Part shown: piece after piece, positions 18,025-26,939 of the stretch | Position numbering within the stretch: position 1 is the stretch's first letter | Layout of the letters: each line of letters begins with the position of its first letter | DNA from: Rugamonas rivuli | Lineage (GTDB): Bacteria; Pseudomonadota; Gammaproteobacteria; Burkholderiales; Burkholderiaceae_D | DNA length: 64,000 bases | Direction of reading: 5' to 3' | Assembly (NCBI RefSeq): GCF_009380165.1 | Contig: NZ_WHUF01000010.1 | Span: 106,962 to 170,961 of the forward strand | The notes under the pieces: model-generated | Database searches by the model: none | The model's input: the letters and a program-made list of their open reading frames with translations, nothing else | Told to the model about the DNA's origin: nothing | Program-made: the position numbers and the translations under genes

Positions 18025-18738
18025 CTAGCCGTCGGTGCCGTCCAGCATGCCGTGCACGCTGTAGCTCATCATGGCGAGGAAGGCCACCAGTCCGAGGTAG
18101 AGCACGCCGTAGTTGATGCGGGTGTCGCGCGCCACCTCGTAGTACTGGGCCGGCTTGTCGGGATCGCCCCAGATCGCCGCCTTGATCTGCGGGTAGGCCA
18201 GCACGGCCACCAGGATCAGCATCGGGCTGGGGCTGTAGAAGAACAGCGCCGCCAGCAGCGGCACGCCGGCCAGCCACACCTTGGGCGAGATGATGGCCGT
18301 GATGCGGCCGCCGTCCAGCGGCGAGATCGGGATCAGGTTGAACAGGTTGAGCATGCAGCCCGAGTACGCCAGGGCCAGCAGCAGGCGGCTGTCGTTCTCG
18401 CGCGCGAGGAAGTAGCAGGCCAGCGCGGCGGCGGTGCCGGCCAGCGGCCCGGCGAAGCCGACGTAGGCTTCGGTCTCGACGTCGTGCGGCACTTCCTTCA
18501 TGGCGATCCAGGCGCCGACGAAGGGGATGAAGGTGGGCGCGCCGACGTTGAGGCCGCGCTGGCGCGCCGCCACGTAGTGCCCCATCTCGTGGACGAAGAT
18601 CAGCAGCACGAAACCGACCGCGTAGCGCCAGCCGAACACCCAGCTGTACACCACCATCGACACCAGCATGGTGCCGCAGGTGGTCAGCAGCTTGCCCATC
18701 TTGCCGGCGGCCAGCAGCCACAGGATCAGCTTGCCCAT
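18025..18738 (-). CDS. M50 (site-2 protease family) membrane metalloprotease
   Basis: 237 residues, five to six membrane segments. Zinc motif HEMGH (residues 50-54) sits in a membrane helix, and the third ligand Asp is in LIPISPLDGGR, the conserved NPxPLDGG-type motif. No PDZ or CBS domain, so it is a minimal intramembrane protease. It begins 4 bp after the stop of the DUF2167 gene and so forms a two-gene operon. The pairing suggests the DUF2167 protein is a partner or substrate of the protease (inference). Confidence 0.88.
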   Translation of the reverse strand: MGKLILWLLAAGKMGKLLTTCGTMLVSMVVYSWVFGWRYAVGFVLLIFVHEMGHYVAARQRGLNVGAPTFIPFVGAWIAMKEVPHDVETEAYVGFAGPLAGTAAALACYFLARENDSRLLLALAYSGCMLNLFNLIPISPLDGGRITAIISPKVWLAGVPLLAALFFYSPSPMLILVAVLAYPQIKAAIWGDPDKPAQYYEVARDTRINYGVLYLGLVAFLAMMSYSVHGMLDGTDG

Positions 18739-18742
18739 CGCA

Positions 18743-19705
18743 TCAGTCCCGCTTGCTCAGGTCGACGCCCGGCGCTTCGCTGGCGGCCGGCTCGGCGGCG
18801 GTTGCTTCGCTGGCCGCTTCCGCTTTCTTGCGGCCGAAGGCTTTGTACACCCAGCTGCCGACGGCGGCGATGCCGATCAGGATGATTTTCTTGAACGCCA
18901 GCAGCAGTGCGAAGATCTTGCCGAAGAAGCCCAGCTTGGCCGCGATGCCGCCGGCCACCAGCGCCGCCAGGCCGTACTCGGCGACCTTGTCGGTCTTGCT
19001 GTCGAAGTCGCCGTAGCGGTTGCCCGGCGTGAAGTCGGTGAAGGCGGTGACGTTCTTCATCTCGCTCTTGACCTGGGCGATCTGCTCCATGCCGGCCACG
19101 GCGTTGAGCACCAGCACGCCCTCGCGGCCCAGCACGCGGATGTTGTAGTTCAAGCCGTTCTCCTTGCTGCCCTCGGTATGCAGCTCCTTGGCCCAGTACA
19201 GCTTGTGCTGCGCCTTGTTGTAGCTGGGCGGCTCGGCCCAGCCGATCAGCGTCATCGCCGCATAGCCCTGTTCCTTGCGGGTGGTGTTGTTATCGGCGAT
19301 GGCTTCCTTCATCTGCGTCAGCAGCTCGGCGTAGTTGATGCTGTCGGCATCGTCGTCCTTGACGTGGCCATCCTTGTCGTAGGTGACGATCACGCCCCAG
19401 CCGGCCGCGCTCAGCGGGTTGACGTCGGCCGGCAAGATCATGCCCAGCGTCTGCGCGCCCGGCGGATTGCCCCAGCCGTCGACCAGCACCTTGCTGGTGT
19501 CGTCCGGCGCCAGGTAGCGGAAGCTGGGCGGCAGGTCCAGCGTGGCGATGTTGCCGGGCAGGGTGATCTTGCCGGTCTGGAAATGCAGCCCGGCCAGGAA
19601 TTGCTGCTCCGTGACTTTCGGCGCCGGCGCCGGATCGGGCGCGGCGGCGGCCAGCAGCGGCGCGCTCAGGGTCAGGCTCAACAGGGTGGCGAGGATCAGG
19701 CGCAT
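18743..19705 (-). CDS. DUF2167 domain membrane-anchored protein
   Basis: 320 residues: signal peptide (MRLILATLLSLTLSAPLLA), then a periplasmic DUF2167 domain recognisable by GWGVIVTYDKDGHVKDDDA and IGWAEPPSYNKAQHKLYWA. Two hydrophobic stretches near residues 245-290 anchor it, and a charged C-terminal tail follows. AAGGAG precedes ATG at 19705. It is the first gene of an operon with the M50 protease. The DUF2167 family has no settled function. Confidence 0.85.
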   Translation of the reverse strand: MRLILATLLSLTLSAPLLAAAAPDPAPAPKVTEQQFLAGLHFQTGKITLPGNIATLDLPPSFRYLAPDDTSKVLVDGWGNPPGAQTLGMILPADVNPLSAAGWGVIVTYDKDGHVKDDDADSINYAELLTQMKEAIADNNTTRKEQGYAAMTLIGWAEPPSYNKAQHKLYWAKELHTEGSKENGLNYNIRVLGREGVLVLNAVAGMEQIAQVKSEMKNVTAFTDFTPGNRYGDFDSKTDKVAEYGLAALVAGGIAAKLGFFGKIFALLLAFKKIILIGIAAVGSWVYKAFGRKKAEAASEATAAEPAASEAPGVDLSKRD

Positions 19706-19715
19706 CGTTACTCCT

Positions 19716-19737
19716 TGTAAGAAAACTATATCTTACA
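19716..19737. promoter_or_regulatory. Inverted repeat upstream of the DUF2167-M50 operon
   Basis: TGTAAGA-N8-TCTTACA, 11 bp upstream of the DUF2167 start and overlapping its ribosome-binding region. On the minus strand the spacer contains TATAGT, which could be a -10 box, so the repeat may be an operator. Confidence 0.35.
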
Positions 19738-19897
19738 GGAAACTATTGCGTATTTGGTAATTACTTCCAGTGGCGGCCAGTGTGGAAAAAAGGGTACAGA
19801 AAGGGAGGCGCTGCGCACGACCGTGCGATTGCTGCCGAGTTGATTTCATGTCAGTATTGCCGCGCAGTCCAATCAAAAAATAATTACGGAGACAGAT

Positions 19898-21556
19898 TTG
19901 AAAAACACCATGCTCATTTGTGCTCTGGCCGCCGCCGCTACCGCTCAGGCAGCCACCGGGCCGGAGTTCGATGCCAAGCATTTGTCGCAAGACGTCAAAG
20001 TGCTGGCGTCGGATGAATACGAAGGCCGCGGCCCCAACACGGCCGGCGAAACCAAGACCGTCAACTACCTGATCGAACAATTCAAGGCCGCCGGCCTGCA
20101 GCCGGGCGGCGACCTGCTCAAGGGCCAGAAGACCCAGCGCAGCTGGACCCAGGATGTGCCGCTGGGCCGCTTTGAAATCAAGGGTCCGGTCAAGCTGGTC
20201 GTCAGCGACGGCAAGGCCAGCCAGGAACTCCGGCAGGGCGAGGACATGGCCGTGCGCGCCGCCATGAACGGCAGCAAGCAGGTCGACTTCCGCAACGCGC
20301 CGCTGGTGTTCGTCGGCTACGGCGTCAACGCGCCGGAGCGCAAGTGGGACGACTTCAAGGGCTTCGACCTGCGCGGCAAGCTGGCCGTGGTGCTGATCAA
20401 CGATCCCGATTTCGAAACCGGCATCGGCGACTTCGGCGGCAAGGCCATGACCTACTACGGCCGCTGGACCTACAAGTACGAAGAGATGGCGCGCCGCGGC
20501 GCGCTGGGCACCATCATCGTGCACGAGACCGCGCCGGCTTCCTACGGCTGGGCCACGGTGAAGAATTCCAACACCAACGTCATGTACGACATCGTCCGCA
20601 AGCAGCCGGGCATGGCGCACGCGCCGATGGAGGCGTGGATACAGCGCGAGCTCGCGGCCGACCTGTTCAAGCGCGGCGGCCAGGATTTCGAGGCGCTCAA
20701 GAAGCTGGCGCAAACCCGCAACTTCAAGCCGGTGCAGCTCAAGGGCGTGACGCTGACGGCCAGCTACGCGGTCGATGCGCAAACCATCGTGTCGAAGAAC
20801 GTGGCCGGCCGCGTGATCGGCAGCACGCATCCGGAGCAGACCGTGATGTACAGCGCGCACTGGGACCACCTGGGCGTGGGCCTGCCCGACGCCAAGGGCG
20901 ACAAGATCTACAACGGCGCGGTCGACAACGCCACCGGCATCGCCGCCCTGCTGGAACTGGCGCGCGCCTACGGCAAGGCGCCGGCGCCGCAGCGCAGCGT
21001 GCTGTTCCTGGCGGTGACGGCGGAAGAGAAGGGCTTGCTCGGCTCCGAGTACTACGCCGCCTATCCGCTGTATCCGCTGGCGGAGACGGCCGGCATGATC
21101 AACATGGATGCGCTCAGCCCCTACGGCCCGGCGCGCAACTTCACCATTTCCGGCAGCGCCAAGCTGGACTTGCTGGACCAGCTGATCGCCAAGGCCAAGC
21201 AGATGGACATGGCCTACGCGCCCGATCCGAAACCGGAAGCGGGCCACTTCTTCCGCTCCGACCACTTCCCGCTGGCCAAGCGCGGCGTGCCGGCGATTTC
21301 CTTCGGTTCCGGCGACGACTGGATAGACGGCGGCGTGGCGGCCGGCCACAAGGCGGAAGAGGACTATGTCACCAACAACTACCACCAGCCGTCGGACGAA
21401 TGGAGCGCCGCCTGGCCGTTCACCGGCATGGCGCGCGACCTCGGCCTGCTGTACGGCCTGGGCCGCGATCTGGCCGATTCGGCTGCCTGGCCGAACTGGG
21501 CGCAGGACGCCGAATTCCGCGCCATCCGCGACGCCAGCTCGGCGAAGCGCAAATAG
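19898..21556 (+). CDS. Secreted M28 family metallopeptidase with PA-type insert
   Basis: 552 residues. Start is TTG at 19898: GGAGA lies 5 bases before it, whereas the next in-frame ATG (19910) would be 17 bases away. The resulting signal peptide is MKNTMLICALAAAATAQA. Zinc ligands of M28: AHWDHLG (His near 321), AVDNATG (Asp near 343), TAEEKG (Glu), NMDA (Asp), and FFRSDHF (His). An inserted PA-like region (FRNAPLVFVGYGVNAP) occupies residues 130-230. Aminopeptidase or glutaminyl-cyclase-like peptidase in the periplasm. A strong terminator follows. Confidence 0.93.
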   Translation: MKNTMLICALAAAATAQAATGPEFDAKHLSQDVKVLASDEYEGRGPNTAGETKTVNYLIEQFKAAGLQPGGDLLKGQKTQRSWTQDVPLGRFEIKGPVKLVVSDGKASQELRQGEDMAVRAAMNGSKQVDFRNAPLVFVGYGVNAPERKWDDFKGFDLRGKLAVVLINDPDFETGIGDFGGKAMTYYGRWTYKYEEMARRGALGTIIVHETAPASYGWATVKNSNTNVMYDIVRKQPGMAHAPMEAWIQRELAADLFKRGGQDFEALKKLAQTRNFKPVQLKGVTLTASYAVDAQTIVSKNVAGRVIGSTHPEQTVMYSAHWDHLGVGLPDAKGDKIYNGAVDNATGIAALLELARAYGKAPAPQRSVLFLAVTAEEKGLLGSEYYAAYPLYPLAETAGMINMDALSPYGPARNFTISGSAKLDLLDQLIAKAKQMDMAYAPDPKPEAGHFFRSDHFPLAKRGVPAISFGSGDDWIDGGVAAGHKAEEDYVTNNYHQPSDEWSAAWPFTGMARDLGLLYGLGRDLADSAAWPNWAQDAEFRAIRDASSAKRK

Positions 21557-21589
21557 TCGCCAATTTAATTAAAAAGCAATAGAATGCTT

Positions 21590-21623
21590 GCGCACCCGCT
21601 GTCATGCCGGTGCGCTTTTTTTT
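21590..21623 (+). terminator. Intrinsic terminator of the M28 gene
   Basis: GCGCACC / GGTGCGC stem, 12-base loop, followed by eight or nine T. It lies between the M28 stop and the real M16 start, which rules out the upstream in-frame TTG at 21588 as an M16 start. Confidence 0.88.
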
Positions 21624-21653
21624 GCAGCCGCATTCCTCATCCGGAGATTTCGC

Positions 21654-24437
21654 ATGACCCTGTCACTACGCCGCACCATCCTGGCCGCCTCGATCGCCCT
21701 GTTGTCCACCGGCGGCGCGCTGCACGCCGCCGAGCCGGCCAAAGCCGCCAACGCCGCCAAAGCCGAGATCGGCATCCCCGACATCCCGTACACCAAGTTC
21801 GTGCTGAAGAACGGCCTCACCGTGCTGGTCCATGAAGACCACAAGAGCCCGGTGGTGGCGGTCAACACCTGGTACCACGTCGGTTCGAAGAACGAGAAGG
21901 CCGGCAAGACCGGCTTCGCCCACCTGTTCGAACACCTGATGTTCAGCGGCAGCGACCACTTCAACCAGGGCACCTTCATCAACGCCATGGAGCGCATCGG
22001 CGCGACCAACCTGAACGGCACCACCAACACCGACCGCACCAATTATTTCGAGAACGTGCCGACCTCGATGCTGGACTACACGCTGTTCGCCGAGAGCGAC
22101 CGCATGGGCCATCTGCTCGGCGTGCTGGACCAGAAGAAGCTGGACCTGCAGCGCGGCGTGGTGCAAAACGAAAAACGCCAGGGCGAGAACCAGCCCTATG
22201 GCGTGGCCTACCAGCTGCTGACGGAAAACACCTGGCCGGCCGGCCACCCGTATTCGTGGACCGTGATCGGCTCGATGAAGGACCTGGACGCGGCCTCGAT
22301 GACGGACGTGCAGGAATGGTTCAAGACCAACTACGGCCCGAACAATGTGACGCTGGTGCTGGCCGGCGACATCACGCCGGAACAGGCGCGCGAGAAGGTC
22401 GAGAAATACTACGGCGAGATCCCGGCCGGCCCGCCGCTGGCCAAGCATGAGGCGTGGGTGGCCAAGCGCACCGGCACCCATCGCGGCACCGTGCAGGACC
22501 GCGTGCCGCAGGCGCGCATCTACCGCGTGTGGAACGTGCCGGGCGCGCACACCGCGACCGAGCCGCTGCTGGACCTGGCCGCGCACGTGCTGGGCGGCGG
22601 CAAGACGTCGCGCTTCTACAAGCGCCTGGTGTACAAGGACCAGCTGGCCACCAACGCCAGCGCCAGCAACGACTCGTCGGAAATCGCCGGCCAGTTCGAC
22701 CTGACGCTGACCGCCCGTCCCGGCGCCGACACCCGCAAGCTGGAACAGGCCGCCGACGAAGAGCTGCGCGCGCTGATGAAGTCCGGCCCCACCGCGGCCG
22801 AGCTGGAGATCGCCAAGACCGCGATCCTGGCGCGCTACACCCGCATCGTCGAGCGCGTGGGCGGCTTCGGCGGCAAGAGCGATCTGCTGGCGTCCTGCGC
22901 CACCTACACCGGCAAGCCGGACTGCTACAAGGATTACCTGAAGGCGATCAAGGCCGCCACGCCGGCCGCCATCAAGCAGGCGATGAACGAATGGCTGGCC
23001 GACGGCGACTACGTGCTGGATGTGCAGCCCTTCCCGACCAATCTGTCCGCCGGCGCCAAGCTGGACCGCAGCGCGCCGCCGGCGCTGGGCCAGCCTGAAT
23101 CGCTGAAGCTGCCGGCCATGCAGAGCGCCACCCTGTCGAACGGCCTGAAGGTGGTGCTGGCCGAGCGCCACAGCGCGCCGGTGGTCAATCTGTCCATGAT
23201 GGTCGATGCCGGCTACGCGTCCGACGCGCAAGACTTGCCCGGCCTGGCCAGCCTGTCGCTGCGCATGCTGGAAGAGGGCACGCCGACGCGCGGCTCGCTG
23301 AAGATCAGCGAAGAGTTCGAAGCGCTGGGCGCCGAGTACAGCGCCTACAGCAACCTGGACGGCGCCTTCGTCCAGCTCAACGCGCTCAAGGCCACGCTGC
23401 CGAAGGCGCTGGACATCTACGCCGACGTGCTGCTGCATCCTGCCTACGCGCAAAATGAACTGGACCGCCTGAAGAAGGACAGGCTGGCCGCCATCGCCCG
23501 CGAGAAGAGCAATCCGCAGCTGATGGCGCTGCGCGTGATGCCGGGCCTGATCTACGGCCAGGGCCATGCCTACAGCCTGCCGCTGACCGGCAGCGGCACC
23601 GAGGCCGCCGTGGCGCGCATCAGCCGCGACGACCTGGTCAAATACCACGCGACCTGGTTCAAGCCGAACAACGCCACGCTGCTGGTGGTGGGCGACACCA
23701 CGCTGGCGGAAATCACGCCGCTGCTGGAAAAAACCTTCGGCGGCTGGAAGGCCGGCGCGGTGCCGCAGAAAAACGTGGCCCAGGTCGCGCCGGCCGACAA
23801 GCCGGTGGTCTACCTGATGGACAAGCCGGGCGCGCAGCAAAGCGTGATCTACGCCGCGCAACTGGCGCCGCCGCGCAATGCGCCGGACGCCGTGCAGCTG
23901 CAGGTGGTCAACAACATCTTCGGCGGCAGCTTCAGCTCGCGCATCAATATGAACCTGCGCGAAGACAAGCACTGGTCGTATGGCGTGGGCGCCAGCCTGC
24001 AGCCGGCCGTGGGCCAGCGCCTGTACCTGAGCACCTCGCCGGTGCAGACCGACAAGACCGGCGCGGCCTTGCAGGAACTGGTGCAGGAATACGCCAATAT
24101 CGCCGGCGCCAAGCCGATCACCGCGGCCGAGCTGAGCAGCGCGCAGGAAAACGAAACGCTGCGCCTGCCGGGTTCGTTCGAGACGGCGGGCCAGCTGGCC
24201 GGCGCCTACAGCACCATCCTGCAGTACAAGCTGCCGGCCGACTACTACAACAGCTTCACCGGCAAGGTGCTGGCGATGACGCCGGAGCAGGCCAACGCGC
24301 TGGCGGCGCGCACCGTCACGCCGGGCAAGCTGACCTGGCTGGTGGTGGGCGACATGAGCAAGGTGGAGGCCGGCGTGCGCGCGCTGAACCTCGGCGAAGT
24401 GCGCAAGCTCGACGTTGACGGCAAGCCGGTCCGGTAA
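21654..24437 (+). CDS. Secreted M16 family zinc peptidase (fused two-unit type)
   Basis: 927 residues from ATG at 21654, preceded by GGAG. Signal peptide MTLSLRRTILAASIALLS. The first M16 unit has the inverted zinc motif HLFEH (residues 90-94) in GFAHLFEHLMFSG, with the downstream Glu region. The second unit (from about residue 485, LPAMQSATLSNGLKVVLAER) lacks the HxxEH motif, as usual for the inactive half. Such pitrilysin-like enzymes cut peptides in a closed chamber; here in the periplasm. Monocistronic between two terminators. Confidence 0.95.
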   Translation: MTLSLRRTILAASIALLSTGGALHAAEPAKAANAAKAEIGIPDIPYTKFVLKNGLTVLVHEDHKSPVVAVNTWYHVGSKNEKAGKTGFAHLFEHLMFSGSDHFNQGTFINAMERIGATNLNGTTNTDRTNYFENVPTSMLDYTLFAESDRMGHLLGVLDQKKLDLQRGVVQNEKRQGENQPYGVAYQLLTENTWPAGHPYSWTVIGSMKDLDAASMTDVQEWFKTNYGPNNVTLVLAGDITPEQAREKVEKYYGEIPAGPPLAKHEAWVAKRTGTHRGTVQDRVPQARIYRVWNVPGAHTATEPLLDLAAHVLGGGKTSRFYKRLVYKDQLATNASASNDSSEIAGQFDLTLTARPGADTRKLEQAADEELRALMKSGPTAAELEIAKTAILARYTRIVERVGGFGGKSDLLASCATYTGKPDCYKDYLKAIKAATPAAIKQAMNEWLADGDYVLDVQPFPTNLSAGAKLDRSAPPALGQPESLKLPAMQSATLSNGLKVVLAERHSAPVVNLSMMVDAGYASDAQDLPGLASLSLRMLEEGTPTRGSLKISEEFEALGAEYSAYSNLDGAFVQLNALKATLPKALDIYADVLLHPAYAQNELDRLKKDRLAAIAREKSNPQLMALRVMPGLIYGQGHAYSLPLTGSGTEAAVARISRDDLVKYHATWFKPNNATLLVVGDTTLAEITPLLEKTFGGWKAGAVPQKNVAQVAPADKPVVYLMDKPGAQQSVIYAAQLAPPRNAPDAVQLQVVNNIFGGSFSSRINMNLREDKHWSYGVGASLQPAVGQRLYLSTSPVQTDKTGAALQELVQEYANIAGAKPITAAELSSAQENETLRLPGSFETAGQLAGAYSTILQYKLPADYYNSFTGKVLAMTPEQANALAARTVTPGKLTWLVVGDMSKVEAGVRALNLGEVRKLDVDGKPVR

Positions 24438-24456
24438 GTTTTCGATGCCCGACAGA

Positions 24457-24484
24457 ATCCCCGCCTGGTGCGGGGATTTTTTTT
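24457..24484 (+). terminator. Intrinsic terminator of the M16 gene
   Basis: ATCCCCGC / GCGGGGAT stem, 5-base loop, then seven T. Confidence 0.9.
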
Positions 24485-24630
24485 GTGGCGCAGATGTAGC
24501 GGAACATTTCCCGTGTCGCAATTTTAATTGTATTTTGATAATTTATGTGTACAAAATGCATCGAATATGGTTTACTGAAATCTCTAGGCGTCATCGGTTT
24601 TTGTCCCCCCCTACGCAAGGAGTAGCAGCC

Positions 24631-25263
24631 ATGAACAAGACGATCCTCACCGCGCTTTTGGCGGCCTCGGCCGCATTAAGCCTGGGCGGCGCCGCGCAGG
24701 CGGCCAATATGGTGGTCAACGGCAGTTTTGAGGATCCCGGCTTCAGCCTGCCGACCGGCTCCTACTGCTACCTCGGCGGTCCTTACGATTGCGGCAGCGT
24801 CAATGGCTGGAGCGGCTACTTCCCGCTGATGCTGTCGAACAGCGGCCCATGGGGCAATCCGAACACGCCCGCCGGCGACGTGCTGATCGGCATCCAGGGC
24901 ACCAGCGTTGCCGAACAGATGCTCAACCTGGCCCCCGGCACCTACACGCTGTCCTGGATCGACGCCGGGCGCGGCAATTACGGCGGCCCCACCGAAGTCT
25001 ATGAAGTCTCCGTCGGCGGCAATGTGCTCAGCGTCGAGACGGTCGGCTACGGGGCGGGCTGGATGGCCAAGTCGCTGACCTTCACCGCGGCCGGCGCCAC
25101 CATGCTGCGATTTGCCGGCCAGACCCAATACGACGCCACCGCCTTCATCGACAACGTGGCGGTCAACGCCGTGCCGGAGCCGGGCACCTACGCGATGCTG
25201 GCCGCCGGCCTCGGCCTGCTGGGACTGGCTGCCCGCCGCCAGCGCGCGCGCCGGGCTGACTAG
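24631..25263 (+). CDS. PEP-CTERM sorting domain protein
   Basis: 210 residues. ATG at 24631 has AAGGAG 7 bases upstream. Signal peptide MNKTILTALLAASAALSLGG; then NMVVNGSFEDPGF, a beta-sandwich (DUF642-like or carbohydrate-binding) opening common in these proteins. The C-terminus has the full PEP-CTERM signal: VPEPGTYAMLAAGLGLLGLAARRQRARR (PEP, hydrophobic helix, Arg cluster), which an exosortase elsewhere in the genome would recognise. Likely exported to the surface or exopolysaccharide matrix. Terminated by a strong hairpin. Confidence 0.9.
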   Translation: MNKTILTALLAASAALSLGGAAQAANMVVNGSFEDPGFSLPTGSYCYLGGPYDCGSVNGWSGYFPLMLSNSGPWGNPNTPAGDVLIGIQGTSVAEQMLNLAPGTYTLSWIDAGRGNYGGPTEVYEVSVGGNVLSVETVGYGAGWMAKSLTFTAAGATMLRFAGQTQYDATAFIDNVAVNAVPEPGTYAMLAAGLGLLGLAARRQRARRAD

Positions 25264-25286
25264 CAAGCTGCACATCATCAAAAAAA

Positions 25287-25316
25287 CCGCCGGCGTTGCG
25301 CCGGCGGTTTTTTTTT
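25287..25316 (+). terminator. Intrinsic terminator of the PEP-CTERM gene
   Basis: CCGCCGGC / GCCGGCGG stem, loop GTTGC, followed by nine T. Six A upstream make it bidirectional in form. Confidence 0.92.
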
Positions 25317-25398
25317 ATGGCGGCGCGGCGCAAGGCCGAAGGGTTGTCATAATTTCATGTTAGTATTAAAGCATTCTTCCGAGCACAGGTATAGATCC

Positions 25399-26268
25399 AT
25401 GAAGCTGCTGTACAAATTCAACCTGTTGCTGCTGCTGATATTCGGGCTGGGCTGGTTTGCCACCGCCGCCATGACGCGCGACGTGCTGCGCGATAACGCC
25501 CGGCGCGAAGTGGTGTCCCACGCCAGCCTGATGATGGACGCCGCCATGGCCGCGCGCGAATACACCACCAACGAAGTCAAGCCGCTGCTGGCGGCCGGCA
25601 TGCTGACGGCCTTTCTGCCGCAGTCGGTGCCGTCCTACGCGGCCACCCAAAGCTTCAACAAGCTGCACCAGGCGCACCCGGATTTCAGCTACAAGGAAGC
25701 GGCGCTCAACCCCACCAATCCGCGCGACCGGGTGGCCGACTGGGAGGCCGACGTGGTGCGGCAATTCCGCGACCACACCGAACTGAAGGAAGTGATCGGC
25801 GACCGCCAGACGCCGTCCGGGCCGTCGCTCTACCTGGCGCGGCCGATCCGCATCAGCGACGGCCGCTGCCTGGCCTGCCACAGCACGCCGGACGCCGCGC
25901 CGGCCACGATGAAGGCGCTGTACGGCGTCAACAACGGCTTCGGCTGGAAGCTGGGCGAGACCATCGGCAGCCAGATCGTGTCGGTGCCGCTGGCGGTGCC
26001 GCAGCGCGAAGCCGAGCGCGCCTACACGCTGATCATGGGCGGCATGGCGCTGACCTTCGGCGCGCTGCTGCTGGCGCTCAACGCCATGTTCTACCTGCTG
26101 GTGCTGCGGCCGGTGCGGCGCATCAGCCACATCGCCGACGCCGTCAGCGCGGGGCGGATGGATGTCGAACCGTTCCCGGCCGGCGGCAGGGACGAGATCG
26201 CCGTGCTGGGCCAGGCCTTCAACCGCCTGCGCCGCAGCCTGGAAAAAGCCATGGCCTTGCTGGCCTGA
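25399..26268 (+). CDS. Membrane DUF3365 (Tll0287-like) c-type heme sensor with HAMP domain
   Basis: 289 residues from ATG at 25399. TM1 residues about 7-27; a periplasmic DUF3365 domain follows, with the covalent heme motif CLACH (residues 157-161). TM2 about 210-235, then a HAMP linker (LRPVRRISHIADAVSAGRM to the C-terminus). The chain ends after HAMP: there is no kinase, cyclase or methyl-accepting domain. Such domains are proposed redox or ligand sensors. Only 8 bp separate its stop from the TIR gene, so its output probably goes to the TIR/SLOG proteins (inference). Confidence 0.88.
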   Translation: MKLLYKFNLLLLLIFGLGWFATAAMTRDVLRDNARREVVSHASLMMDAAMAAREYTTNEVKPLLAAGMLTAFLPQSVPSYAATQSFNKLHQAHPDFSYKEAALNPTNPRDRVADWEADVVRQFRDHTELKEVIGDRQTPSGPSLYLARPIRISDGRCLACHSTPDAAPATMKALYGVNNGFGWKLGETIGSQIVSVPLAVPQREAERAYTLIMGGMALTFGALLLALNAMFYLLVLRPVRRISHIADAVSAGRMDVEPFPAGGRDEIAVLGQAFNRLRRSLEKAMALLA

Positions 26269-26276
26269 GGCGCGCG

Positions 26277-26939
26277 ATGGGCGTCGACGTTTTCCTCAGC
26301 CACTCCCACGTCGACAAGGTGTTTGCCGACGCCATCTGCCATCGGCTGGAAGCGGCCGACATCCGCTGCTGGGTGGCGCCGCGCGATATCCGTCCCGGCG
26401 ACGACTGGGCCGAATCCATCATCGACGCGATGGACCAGGCCAAGATGCTGGTGCTGATCTTTTCGGCCAGCGCCAACAATTCGCCGCAGGTGCGGCGCGA
26501 GGTCGAGCGCGCGGTCAACAAGGGCTTGATGGTGCTGCCGTTCCGCATCGAGAACGTGCCGCTGTCGAAGAGCCTGGAATACTTCATCAGCACCCAGCAC
26601 TGGCTCGACGCCATCACCGGCGACCTGGAACAGCACCTGGACGAACTGTGCCACTGCGTGGCGATGCTGCTGGAACGCTTGCCGCAGGCCGCGCCGGCGT
26701 CCGTAGCGGCCAGCGTTGCCGCACCGGCCATCGCCATCGCCATCGCCATCGCGCCGGACGCGCTGGCGGCGATCGAGCGCGCGCTGGCGCAGGAGCTGGG
26801 GCCGATCGCCAGCCACCTGGTGCGGCGGGCGATGCTGGCGGCGCCGTCGCGCAAGCAGCTGGTGGCGGCGCTGGCGCAGGAAATCGACGACGCCGCCGAA
26901 CGCCAGCGCTTCCTCACCCGCTGCCATGGCGCCGGCTGA
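26277..26939 (+). CDS. TIR-domain protein with C-terminal helical adaptor region
   Basis: 220 residues. The TIR domain (residues 1-137) opens with VDVFLSHSHVDK, continues CWVAPRDIRPGDDWAESI and MLVLIFSASANNS, and has QVRREVERA, where Glu75 (or Glu77) is at the position of the TIR NADase catalytic Glu. After an Ala/Ile-rich linker, residues 160-217 (ALAQELGPIASHLVRRA ... ERQRFL) resemble a short helical domain often found at the end of bacterial kinases and effector proteins. The gene overlaps the next by 14 bp. Likely an NAD+-processing signal enzyme; activity not proven. Confidence 0.88.
   Translation: MGVDVFLSHSHVDKVFADAICHRLEAADIRCWVAPRDIRPGDDWAESIIDAMDQAKMLVLIFSASANNSPQVRREVERAVNKGLMVLPFRIENVPLSKSLEYFISTQHWLDAITGDLEQHLDELCHCVAMLLERLPQAAPASVAASVAAPAIAIAIAIAPDALAAIERALAQELGPIASHLVRRAMLAAPSRKQLVAALAQEIDDAAERQRFLTRCHGAG

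Noticed and set aside
21588..21653. Upstream TTG start for the M16 peptidase.
   Set aside because: It lies inside the terminator hairpin of the M28 gene, whereas ATG at 21654 has GGAG and a clean signal peptide.
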